This document shows positions 43,722 through 51,508 of a stretch of DNA of 64,000 bases, in pieces. Each line of letters begins with the position of its first letter. Positions within the stretch are counted from its first letter, which is position 1. Source of the DNA: an uncultured Clostridia bacterium (GTDB lineage Bacteria; Bacillota; Clostridia; Lachnospirales; CAG-274). The notes under the pieces are model-generated. The model was not told the DNA's origin. It was given only the letters and a program-made list of their open reading frames with translations, and did no database searches. The stretch lies in contig CAJTVH010000004.1 of NCBI GenBank assembly GCA_910579745.1, positions 42,010 to 106,009 on the forward strand, given 5' to 3'. The position numbers were made by a program, and so were the translations under genes.

Positions 43722-44447
43722 TTATTGCCTAATGTCTGAAAACACGCTTTTATTTAATTTTTCCTCTATTTTTTTAACTTTAACCCTTAAAGCGCAAATT
43801 TCCATCTCAATAGGGTCTGGAAATTTAATTTGGTCAAGACAATCTGACGGACAATCGCTTTTAGAAACCTCCCGCCTTTTTATAACACGCGCCGGAACTC
43901 CCACAACAGTGCAATTAGGCGGAACCTCATTTAAAACCACAGAACCCGCGCCGATTTTTGAATTGTCGCCTACCTTAAAAGGCCCTAAAATTTTAGTTCC
44001 TGCTCCAATCATAACATTGTTTCCTATAGTTGGATGTCTTTTTCCAGTCTCCTTACCAGTACCGCCTAATGTTACCCCCTGGTAAATCAAAACATTATCT
44101 CCTATCTCACAGGTCTCCCCGATAACAACACCCATCCCATGGTCAATAAACAATCCCTTGCCTATTTTAGCGCCTGGATGAATTTCAATACCCGTGATAA
44201 ATCTTGAAACCTGCGAAATAAATCTGGCGATAAAAAACAATTTAACCATGTAAAATTTATGAGAGGCCCTGTGAAAAAGACACGCCCAAAAACACGGATA
44301 CAAAAAAGCTTCCACTTTACTTTTTACTGCCGGGTCTTTTTTTCTTATAGTCTCTATTTGTCTGTCCGCCTCATTTTTAACGCAAAGGACAACTCTGAAA
44401 ATAATAACCGCTTTTAAAATAATAAAAAATATTTTTTTTAATCTCAT
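43722..44447 (-). CDS. cysE: Serine O-acetyltransferase
   Basis: A 241-residue acyltransferase making O-acetylserine for cysteine synthesis. The N-terminal helical part is followed by left-handed beta-helix hexapeptide repeats: FIDHGMGVVIGETCEIGDNV, then VTLGGTGKETGKRHPTIGNNVMIGAGTKILGPFKVGDNSKIGAGSVV. The catalytic His-Asp region is in GLFIDHGMG. A hydrophobic, basic N-terminal stretch is longer than in EpsC-type enzymes. GAGGTG lies six bases before the ATG. It is followed by cysS, 44 bases away, pairing Cys production with Cys-tRNA charging. Confidence 0.95.
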   Translation of the reverse strand: MRLKKIFFIILKAVIIFRVVLCVKNEADRQIETIRKKDPAVKSKVEAFLYPCFWACLFHRASHKFYMVKLFFIARFISQVSRFITGIEIHPGAKIGKGLFIDHGMGVVIGETCEIGDNVLIYQGVTLGGTGKETGKRHPTIGNNVMIGAGTKILGPFKVGDNSKIGAGSVVLNEVPPNCTVVGVPARVIKRREVSKSDCPSDCLDQIKFPDPIEMEICALRVKVKKIEEKLNKSVFSDIRQ

Positions 44448-44488
44448 TTCCTACACCTCTGTTATATATCTGTTTTAGGAACTTTGCC

Positions 44489-44968
44489 TCAGCTTTTCTC
44501 GACAAGACAAACCGCTTTTGCCGCGATACCCTCTTCTCTTCCTGTAAAACCAAGCTTTTCTTCCGTTGTCGCCTTTACGCTTACATCTTCGGGAGTAATG
44601 CCGAGACATTCAGAAATATTTTTTTCCATACTACTAATATATTGCGCCATCTTAGGTTTTTGTGCGACAATAACGCTATCTATGTTAATAATTTTATATC
44701 CATCGTTTTTAATAATCTCATAAACTCTCTTTAAAAGCTCAAGACTTGATATATCTTTAAACTCAGGGTCATCATCAGGAAAAAGTTTTCCTATATCGCC
44801 TTTTTTGCAAGCGCCCGCCACACTGTCCATAATAGCGTGAACAAGCGCGTCAGCGTCGGAATGACCTAAAAGCCCCTTTTCATAAGGGATACACACCCCG
44901 CCAATAACAAGCTTTCTGTTTTCCGCGAATCTATGAACGTCATAGCCTAACCCAACTCTTATGCTCAA
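44489..44968 (-). CDS. ispF: 2-C-methyl-D-erythritol 2,4-cyclodiphosphate synthase
   Basis: A 159-residue enzyme of the MEP isoprenoid pathway. Metal ligands appear in GLGYDVHRF and GHSDADALVHAIMDSV, with GDIGKLFPDDDPEFK and KATTEEKLGFTGREEGIAAKAVCLV closing the active site at the trimer interface. Start at TTG 44966-44968, eight bases after GGAGG; an earlier in-frame TTG sits on that site. The usual partner ispD is not adjacent. It is first of the block leading to cysE and cysS. Confidence 0.96.
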   Translation of the reverse strand: MSIRVGLGYDVHRFAENRKLVIGGVCIPYEKGLLGHSDADALVHAIMDSVAGACKKGDIGKLFPDDDPEFKDISSLELLKRVYEIIKNDGYKIINIDSVIVAQKPKMAQYISSMEKNISECLGITPEDVSVKATTEEKLGFTGREEGIAAKAVCLVEKS

Positions 44969-45802
44969 TTCCAAAACCTCCAAAAAATAAAATCTATATC
45001 AAACTTTTCATACTTTTTAAAAAACTGCCGTTTTAACCCCAAAAATCACAACTAACAATTTATATACTGGTGCTAAAATTGACCCTCATAATTAATTATA
45101 CAGATATTATAAACAAATTCAACGTTTTTCTGAATAAATTTTAAAAAAATAAAAGTTGTCATAATAATTAATACTAATCTCTCGTTAAAAAACGTATAAA
45201 GAGACATAAAAACAAAAAAACATTTTATGAATACAGCAGCGTCACTGTCAGCGCTTTCGCTTGGCGAAAGTTGGTTGCTCAACGGCTTGCGTTTTTCACG
45301 ACACTGTTTCAGCGAAATGTGTTCGTAAAACAAACACCAAAAACATAAAGAGAAGCATTAGCAATTCAATAAATCCTGAGTAAAATAATTTTTTTCTATG
45401 ATATACGGATATATTATATCCATTTTTTAAATAAGATTAGTATAATTATACATTTTTTAATTTTTTCTTGCCTTACTCGCTCTCTCCTAAAAACTACAGT
45501 TTTTATCTTACGTTACATAAATATTAAAGAAACATATTTTTTATAATTATTATTAAAATTATATCAAAACGCCGCCAACTTACACCAAACAACCCTTTAT
45601 AAACCTATTAACAAAATACTTCTCACTAGAATTTTTTTATTTTAACTGAAAACGCTTAACTTAAAAATAAACAAGTTCAGCGTTTTAAAACTTTTTATAG
45701 CTTTTAGACCAAGTTAATAACAGCTTTCATTCTTATATAAAATTAAGGAAACATCTTATAATCTTTCAACAGATGTTTCCTTAAAATAATAATCCTTATC
45801 CG
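44969..45802. other. 830-base gap between ispF and the CAT-like gene
   Basis: No supportable gene. About 45225-45345 is a GC-richer patch with short inverted strings (GCTTTCGCTTGGCGAAAG), embedded in AT-rich flanks, resembling foreign or repeat debris; an 86-codon open frame over it looks like a chance translation. At 45649-45686 AAAACGCTTAACTT and AAGTTCAGCGTTTT form a 14-bp imperfect stem. The CAT terminator lies at 45744-45783. Confidence 0.4.
45744..45783 (-). terminator. Terminator of the CAT-like gene
   Basis: TAAGGAAACATCT (45744-45756) and AGATGTTTCCTTA (45771-45783) form a perfect 13-bp stem with a 14-base loop, 20 bases after the stop on the minus strand; a weak T-rich tail follows. 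Confidence 0.6.
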
Positions 45803-46438
45803 TCATAAATTATCGCTCATCAAATATTCCCGCAGCCTATCGGCAAATTTGCCAATATGTATTCCATCGACAAATGAGTGATGCGCCTGAACAGAAAACG
45901 GCAAAACAATTTCCCCGTTTTTCTCATAATATTTTCCCCAATCGAACAAAGGCGTTGAATTATATTTTTTCCCTGAATTGGTATGAGATATATGGGTATA
46001 AGTTATCCACGGCATTGGAGAACATTGAAAAACGTCGTTACCCAAAGGTCCGGCAAAATACTCCTCTTGTTCCCCCGCTATTTTTTCCGCCAATTTTACA
46101 TATTCCTCCATAGTGTCTCTCATAGGAACATTAACCACCTTAAAAAGCTCTGTATCTTTGTTTAAATATGTAAAAGCGGTATCTATCCTTTCAAATAAAA
46201 CAACTTTTTCATCTAAAAATCTATACCTAAATTCCTCAATCTCATTAGCGCATTTACACACGGCATATACCATTGCTAAAGTAAATGAGTATTTGTTTTC
46301 TCTGACTTTTTTTAAAAAATTCGTAATATATAGCTCAAAAGTTATACAAAACGACGGCTCAACACTGTCTTTAAAAATCATACAATGCGATGCCCTTTTC
46401 CAAGTTTTCTCATCTATTACTCGATACGGGTTGACCAT
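45803..46438 (-). CDS. Chloramphenicol acetyltransferase-like (CAT family) protein
   Basis: A 211-residue member of the CAT fold. The catalytic motif VQAHHSFVDGIHIGKFADRL near residues 185-204 has the conserved HHxxxDG, and PMPWITYTHISHTNSG near 145-160 matches the family's mid-region. Trimeric CATs acetylate chloramphenicol with acetyl-CoA, but many chromosomal homologues in Clostridia have no proven drug activity, so a resistance label is not justified by sequence alone. I start at ATG 46436-46438 with GGATG upstream; an earlier ATG lacks a site. It is a single gene with its own terminator. Confidence 0.85.
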   Translation of the reverse strand: MVNPYRVIDEKTWKRASHCMIFKDSVEPSFCITFELYITNFLKKVRENKYSFTLAMVYAVCKCANEIEEFRYRFLDEKVVLFERIDTAFTYLNKDTELFKVVNVPMRDTMEEYVKLAEKIAGEQEEYFAGPLGNDVFQCSPMPWITYTHISHTNSGKKYNSTPLFDWGKYYEKNGEIVLPFSVQAHHSFVDGIHIGKFADRLREYLMSDNL

Positions 46439-46511
46439 AAATAAACACATCCAAGCTTTTATCGTAAATTTAATTATATCCGACTATTCCTCGTCAATTC
46501 TACAATAACCC

Positions 46512-46530
46512 CTCCGTCAAAAAGACGGAG
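46512..46530. other. Short GC-rich hairpin between YugP and CAT-like genes
   Basis: CTCCGTC and GACGGAG form a perfect seven-bp stem with a five-A loop, nine bases after the stop of the YugP-like gene. No T-run follows on the minus strand, so termination is uncertain. Confidence 0.45.
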
Positions 46531-46538
46531 AGCATTAA

Positions 46539-47315
46539 TCAATCGTTTCTTCTGTTAAAAATAAGAAGAAGCCTCAATATTTGAGCTATATAAACAGCGG
46601 CAGCGGCTACATAAGTTAAAGCGGCAGCCGAAAGAACTTTTTTAGCCGGTTTAAGTTCATCGGAAGAAAGATAATTATATTGTCCAAGAAGTTTTAAAGC
46701 TCTGCTTGACGCGTTAAACTCAACAGGTAAAGTAATAAGCTGAAAAAACACGACAAGAGAAAACAAAATAATGCCAGCCAAAAGAATTGTATTGCTAAAA
46801 CTAAAATAACCAAGTACAAGGCCAATAATAATAAGCGGCATAGATAGCTTAGACCCGATATTTACAACAGGAAAAATAGCTGTTCTAAAAGTAAGCGGAA
46901 AATAACTTTCCCTGTGCTGAATAGCGTGTCCAGTCTCATGTGCCGCTACACCGAGAGCCACTACGCTTTTTGAGCCAAATACAGAATCAGAAAGCCTTAG
47001 AACCTTATTTTTAGGATCATAATGATCAGTAAGGTTTCCGGAAATTCTCTCAACCGTTACATCCGTGATTCCAGCGGAAAGCAAAAGCTGCCTGGCTACA
47101 TCCGCCCCTGTATACCCCTGCCTTGACGGAACAGATGAGTATTTGTTAAAAGTGGAAGACACCCTCGCCTGGGCAATCATAGCAAAAATCATAGCCGGTA
47201 TTATAATAAGCATAGTCGGGTCAAAAAAACCATATCCAAAACCTCCCATTCCCATACCGTCGTAATATCCGCTGACTTGTTTGACAAGCATAAAAACACT
47301 GTTTATGTCTAACAT
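46539..47315 (-). CDS. YugP-type zinc metallopeptidase, membrane-bound
   Basis: A 258-residue membrane protein of the neutral zinc metallopeptidase 2 family. VALGVAAHETGHAIQH supplies the HExxH zinc motif near residue 118. Hydrophobic segments lie at about 20-42, 132-150, 160-195 and 220-250, and the linker VEFNASSRALKLL is conserved in the family. Substrates are unknown. Start at ATG 47313-47315 after AAAGGAGG, with the in-frame extension upstream discarded. It follows fmt on the same strand after 160 bases, a neighbourhood often seen in Clostridia. Confidence 0.92.
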   Translation of the reverse strand: MLDINSVFMLVKQVSGYYDGMGMGGFGYGFFDPTMLIIIPAMIFAMIAQARVSSTFNKYSSVPSRQGYTGADVARQLLLSAGITDVTVERISGNLTDHYDPKNKVLRLSDSVFGSKSVVALGVAAHETGHAIQHRESYFPLTFRTAIFPVVNIGSKLSMPLIIIGLVLGYFSFSNTILLAGIILFSLVVFFQLITLPVEFNASSRALKLLGQYNYLSSDELKPAKKVLSAAALTYVAAAAVYIAQILRLLLIFNRRND

Positions 47316-47477
47316 AAAAAAACCTCCTTTTAAAGTCGTTACACGTAAACCCAAAAAAATTTACGAAAACGTTTGTTTAATGTTAAAACTAACTTTTAAC
47401 AGAAATACCTTTTAATAAAATATACGATTACATATCTTATAAGTTTTATATATTAATAAAATGTTTACAAACACACC

Positions 47478-48413
47478 CTATTCAAGTAAAGTTTTAATCT
47501 CAACACTATGCCCTCTTAAATAATCGGAACAGTTCATTTTTTTACCGCCTTTCGCCTGCGCCTCGGTAATGACAAGAGCCGAATCACCGGTTTTTACAAC
47601 AAAACCTTTTTTAGGTAAAATCTCAATAACCGTCCCTGCTTTTTCCATACTCTTACCACCCTTTGAAAATTCCTCCGCGTTCCATATTTTAAATACTTCC
47701 CCATTTAGCAGAGTATATGCGCAAGGCATAGGATTTAAACCTCTTATAAAATTTAAAATTTCACGGGAATTTTTATTCCAGTCAATTTTTCCAAATCCCT
47801 TTTCAATTTTTTTAGCGTAACAGGAAAACCTGTCATCCTGTTTTTCAGGCTTCGCCTCGCCTCTTTCAATAAGATCAAGAGCTTCTATCAACGCGACGGC
47901 GCCAACCGGAGCCATTTTGTCATGTAAAGAACCGTATGTTTCCCCGTCGTCAATATAAATCTCTTTTTTTATAATCATATCCCCTGCATCAAGGCCCTTT
48001 TCCATATACATAATTGTGACCCCCGTAATCTTCTCACCGTCAATAATCGCCCTCTGGATAGGGGCCGCGCCTCTGTATTTTGGCAAGAGAGAACCGTGAA
48101 CGTTGATACATCCATACTTAGGCATATTAAGAATTTTTTCGGGTAAAAGCTGTCCGTAAGCCACAATAACAAAAACATCAGCCTCAAATTTCTCTAGTTT
48201 GGACATAAACTCATCATCTCTTATCTTTTCGGGCTGAAAAACGGGTATATTGTTTTCAAGAGCAATATCTTTAACAGGAGGGGCAATCGTTTTTTTCCCT
48301 CTCCCCTTAGGTCTGTCCGGTTGTGTAACAACTCCCACAACATCATGTTTCTCAATAAGAAATTTTAGAGTAGGAACAGCGAATTCAGGAGTACCCATAA
48401 AAATAACTTTCAA
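47478..48413 (-). CDS. fmt: Methionyl-tRNA formyltransferase
   Basis: A 311-residue enzyme that formylates initiator Met-tRNA using 10-formyl-THF. IFMGTPEFAVPTLKFL starts the fold, VTQPDRPKGRGKK is the tRNA loop, and INVHGSLLPKYRGAAPIQRAI carries the catalytic Asn-His pair. The C-terminal OB-like domain follows from about residue 205. Start at TTG 48411-48413 behind GAGGTG. In most Firmicutes fmt follows def directly; here two glycosyltransferase genes lie between them. Confidence 0.96.
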   Translation of the reverse strand: MKVIFMGTPEFAVPTLKFLIEKHDVVGVVTQPDRPKGRGKKTIAPPVKDIALENNIPVFQPEKIRDDEFMSKLEKFEADVFVIVAYGQLLPEKILNMPKYGCINVHGSLLPKYRGAAPIQRAIIDGEKITGVTIMYMEKGLDAGDMIIKKEIYIDDGETYGSLHDKMAPVGAVALIEALDLIERGEAKPEKQDDRFSCYAKKIEKGFGKIDWNKNSREILNFIRGLNPMPCAYTLLNGEVFKIWNAEEFSKGGKSMEKAGTVIEILPKKGFVVKTGDSALVITEAQAKGGKKMNCSDYLRGHSVEIKTLLE

Positions 48414-48451
48414 AAAAATCACCTCGAATAAAACTAATATTATAAAATAAT

Positions 48452-50023
48452 CTATATAATGTATTTTTCAGTTTTCATATTAAAATTATTATATAAATCC
48501 TCAAGTAAGTCAATAGAAAAAACAATATCTGAATTCATATCATCAGAAATAATTCTATATTTATAATTAAAAAAACTCAAATCGCCGTTTTTTATAAATT
48601 TAACCCCTATATGACTGTCTAAATATGAATAGTGGTAAAAAACTTTTTCAAAATCAATATCAATATCTTTCTCAAAAAAGATAAAATGAGAAAACTTATT
48701 TTTCAAAAAATCAAAAGAAACCATACAATTACTTTCAACTTCATAAAACCTATCATTTTTTACAATATAACATTTTTTATTTTTTAATTTAATTTTATTA
48801 AAATGTTCCTTTTTATCAAACAAAGTTTTTTCCATATATATAACGGCGACAAATTTCTCCTTTTCCCAAAAAGGTATTTGAAGTTTGTCCAAAAGATATT
48901 TCATCCTCACATAGTTTGTATGATTTTTAAACACATAGTATAAATTTCTCTCAATAATATCTAAAGAATAAAAAAACTTTTCTCCCCCAAACCAAATACC
49001 GTCTCCAAACATTTTTTTTAATCCCTTTGAATAATTGCTGATAATAACAGTATTACAGGCTATAATCTCAAAAACCCTTCTCGCAAACATAGTCTTTGAG
49101 TTTTTAACAGTATTTACGTTAACAGCGTATTTCGCCTTTTTAATTATACCGCCAAGCTTGCTAAAAGGCATGTTCCCTTTGTTAAATTCCGAATATTTTT
49201 CAGGAAAAACCGTATCGGGATTATCAGAGTTAAAATATCTGTCATATATTTTCAAATCTATTTTCTCGTTTAACACGCTGTCAAAAATATTTTCCATATC
49301 GAGGCATCGTTCTTTCTCATTATTATACCAACTTCCCGCGAAAACAGCCTCATTATTTTTAGGAAAAGAGTTTAACGGATTAAAGATTCTCGGAGAAAAA
49401 CCAAACATAAGTACATAAACGTTCTTCGCGCCTAATCTTTTATATTTTTCCACACATTCCTCACAAGTAGTAAATATATACTCAAAATTTAAAGCTGTGT
49501 CAATAAAATCATATTTAAAATTGCCAAAATAGGTAGGGTCCTCTTTATTCCAAAAAACAGTTTTTATATTGTGCCTCTCACAATAACTTATTATAGAAAA
49601 AATAACTTTTCTCGTCTCATAAATAACATTTCCGTTTTTATAAATTTTACCTCTCCAGCAATTATTGTATTCTTTTATTCCCGACCACGCCGATTCGCAA
49701 AAAAACACATCCGGTTTAAACTCTTCCATAACTTTAAACCAGTTTTTAGGAGTAAGAAACACGCTTTTACACTCAAGAGAAAAACCCTCATAAGTCATAT
49801 CATCACATACAAAAGCGATTTTTACCTCTTTTAAAGAAATAGGCTTATCAAGTACTTTTTTATAATCGCTTTCATTCTTAATTTTCTTATTTATAATAAA
49901 TTCACTTGAGTTTTTGTTTTTTATCCCCATGAGCTTCGAGTACATAAAAAAAGCAGTCGTAGCGACTATCTTTAAATCACTAAATTTTCTGTAACGTTTT
50001 AGCATAAATTTTTTAAAGCTCAT
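48452..50023 (-). CDS. CgeB-like glycosyltransferase (DUF3880 + GT1-type C-terminal domain)
   Basis: A 523-residue cytosolic protein of the CgeB/spore-maturation glycosyltransferase type. FKPDVFFCESAWSGIKEYNN and KTVFWNKEDPTYFGNF are the N-terminal domain; AVFAGSWYNNEKERC, AKYAVNVNTVKNSKTMFARRVFEIIACNTVIISNYSKGLKKMFGDG form the donor-site domain, with the Glu of FEIIA likely contacting the nucleotide sugar. The last 130 residues are Lys/Phe-rich and unassigned. The start ATG 50021-50023 overlaps the end of the upstream GT2 gene, with AAAGGTG upstream, so the two are coupled. The acceptor may be teichoic or a surface glycan; not assignable. Confidence 0.8.
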   Translation of the reverse strand: MSFKKFMLKRYRKFSDLKIVATTAFFMYSKLMGIKNKNSSEFIINKKIKNESDYKKVLDKPISLKEVKIAFVCDDMTYEGFSLECKSVFLTPKNWFKVMEEFKPDVFFCESAWSGIKEYNNCWRGKIYKNGNVIYETRKVIFSIISYCERHNIKTVFWNKEDPTYFGNFKYDFIDTALNFEYIFTTCEECVEKYKRLGAKNVYVLMFGFSPRIFNPLNSFPKNNEAVFAGSWYNNEKERCLDMENIFDSVLNEKIDLKIYDRYFNSDNPDTVFPEKYSEFNKGNMPFSKLGGIIKKAKYAVNVNTVKNSKTMFARRVFEIIACNTVIISNYSKGLKKMFGDGIWFGGEKFFYSLDIIERNLYYVFKNHTNYVRMKYLLDKLQIPFWEKEKFVAVIYMEKTLFDKKEHFNKIKLKNKKCYIVKNDRFYEVESNCMVSFDFLKNKFSHFIFFEKDIDIDFEKVFYHYSYLDSHIGVKFIKNGDLSFFNYKYRIISDDMNSDIVFSIDLLEDLYNNFNMKTEKYII

Positions 50024-50798
50024 TTTTTTCACCTTTCCGGCTTCCAAGAGAATATTTTTTTATTCCGTTTAACAAATGTGACAAAGTATAATAAAGCGAC
50101 AAAAAAACATTTGTCTTTAGCTCTCTGTGCACCCTGTAAGTCATAACGGCTGATTTGAATCTGTTCCTTGATTTTCCCTTTGGCGTAAGCCTGTATTTTA
50201 AAAGAGGTTTGTTTATTCCATAAGCCATATTGTATTTTCTCAATATCATAAGCCAATTTAAATAATCCTCATGCAAACTGTCCCTCTCCATAGGGAATTC
50301 CTCAGCTACACTTTTTAAAAGTACGACTGAGGAACAAGGAATTAAATTCTTTTTTAAAAGTTCGGTGTAATCAATTTTTTCAGGAACCGAAATAACCCTG
50401 CCAGTACTTTTCCCGCTGTCTGTTATAAGTTCCCTCCCCGTATAAGAAAAAACAGCGTTGTTTTTTTCCAGCAAATTAATTTGTTTCATAAGCTTTCCGG
50501 CTTCCCAAAAATCATCTACGTCAAGAAAGGCTATATACTTCCCTTTAGCCAGAGCCACGCCTTTATTTCTTGTTTTTGATACCCCAAGAGACTTTTTATT
50601 TTTTAAATACACAATATTATCATATTTTTTTATATATTCTTCCATTATCTCATCAGTATTATCATTTGAAAAATCGTTTATAAAAATAATTTCCAAAGAA
50701 ACGTTCTGTGATAAAACAGAATCAATAGCGTCTTTAATATATTTAGCGCCGTTATAGCTCGGTATTATCACAGAAACAACCGTTTTTTGACTCCTCAA
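50013..50798 (-). CDS. Family 2 glycosyltransferase
   Basis: A GT-A fold protein of 261 residues. VVSVIIPSYNGAKYIKDAIDSVL opens the nucleotide-binding domain; IFINDFSNDNTDEIMEEY and YIAFLDVDDFWEAGKL give the DxD-type metal site; MERDSLHEDYLNWLMILRKY has the ED motif of the catalytic base region. Start at TTG 50796-50798, six bases after GAGGTG; the ATG three codons before it lies on that site. It overlaps the CgeB-like gene by 11 bases and lies downstream of def. Donor sugar and acceptor unknown. Confidence 0.88.
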   Translation of the reverse strand: MRSQKTVVSVIIPSYNGAKYIKDAIDSVLSQNVSLEIIFINDFSNDNTDEIMEEYIKKYDNIVYLKNKKSLGVSKTRNKGVALAKGKYIAFLDVDDFWEAGKLMKQINLLEKNNAVFSYTGRELITDSGKSTGRVISVPEKIDYTELLKKNLIPCSSVVLLKSVAEEFPMERDSLHEDYLNWLMILRKYNMAYGINKPLLKYRLTPKGKSRNRFKSAVMTYRVHRELKTNVFLSLYYTLSHLLNGIKKYSLGSRKGEKNEL

Positions 50799-50867
50799 AT
50801 CATACACCTCTGTTACTTTATAAAAATTATCATAACTTCTCTCTTATATACATATTTAATTAAAATT

Positions 50868-50946
50868 ACAGCGTATCTAAAAATTAAAAGACTCGCGAAA
50901 AATAAAATAAACTTAAAACGGTTTTATCTTTTATAATTTTATAAAA
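50868..50946. repeat. Family A-like fragment
   Basis: GCGTATCTAAAAATTAAAAG and CGCGAAAAATAAAATAAAC resemble the end and arm of family A read from the outside, followed by TTTTATAATTTTATAAAAG. The far end is missing. Confidence 0.45.
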
Positions 50947-51036
50947 GTTACCGCTTCAATAACTTTAACAATTTCCACATAATTTTTGTATACACTATAA
51001 CTTGACCCAAAATCTAAAAATATAGATTTCTTAAAT

Positions 51037-51486
51037 TTACTCAGAGCCCTCGATAACTTTATCGACATATAAAATTCCGTCAAGGTGGTCCGTTTCATGA
51101 CACAAAGCGACCGCCAAAACTCCCTTGCCCTCGATAACAATTTTTTCACCGTTTCTGTTTAAAGCTTCTACTTTAGCGTATTCAGGACGTAAAACTTTTC
51201 CCATTTGCCCAGGAAAACTAAGACACGCTTCCTCAATAACCTTCTCTCCCTTTGTCTCAATAACAACAGGATTAATAAGCTCGATAAGACCGTCTCCAAC
51301 ATCAATAACGACAACTTTTTTTAAAATACCCACCTGTGGGGCGGCAAGTCCCCCTCCGTTGGCGTCATACATCGTTTCCGCCATATCGTCTAATAGTGTT
51401 ATTATTTTTTCATTAATTTCTTTTACATCTTTTGACTTTTTTCGTAAAATTTCGTCATCCTCAACTCGTATCTCCCTTATAGCCAT
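51037..51486 (-). CDS. def: Peptide deformylase
   Basis: A 149-residue metalloenzyme removing formyl from nascent proteins. All three motifs are visible: GGGLAAPQVG (I), EACLSFPG (II, the Cys metal ligand; Ala replaces the usual Gly) and CHETDHLDG (III, HExxH). AAGGAAC precedes the ATG. It is downstream of priA and functionally paired with fmt, though separated from it by two glycosyltransferase genes. Length is normal for the short Gram-positive form. Confidence 0.96.
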   Translation of the reverse strand: MAIREIRVEDDEILRKKSKDVKEINEKIITLLDDMAETMYDANGGGLAAPQVGILKKVVVIDVGDGLIELINPVVIETKGEKVIEEACLSFPGQMGKVLRPEYAKVEALNRNGEKIVIEGKGVLAVALCHETDHLDGILYVDKVIEGSE

Positions 51487-51508
51487 TAAAAACAGTTCCT
51501 TTCTTAAA

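Noticed and set aside
45073..45333. 86-codon minus-strand frame in the ispF-CAT gap
   Set aside because: No binding site or recognisable protein pattern; half is AT-rich spacer and half a GC-richer repeat-like patch.
45803..46438. Calling the CAT-like protein a chloramphenicol resistance gene
   Set aside because: The catalytic motif is present, but chromosomal homologues often lack proven resistance and no mobile or resistance context is adjacent.
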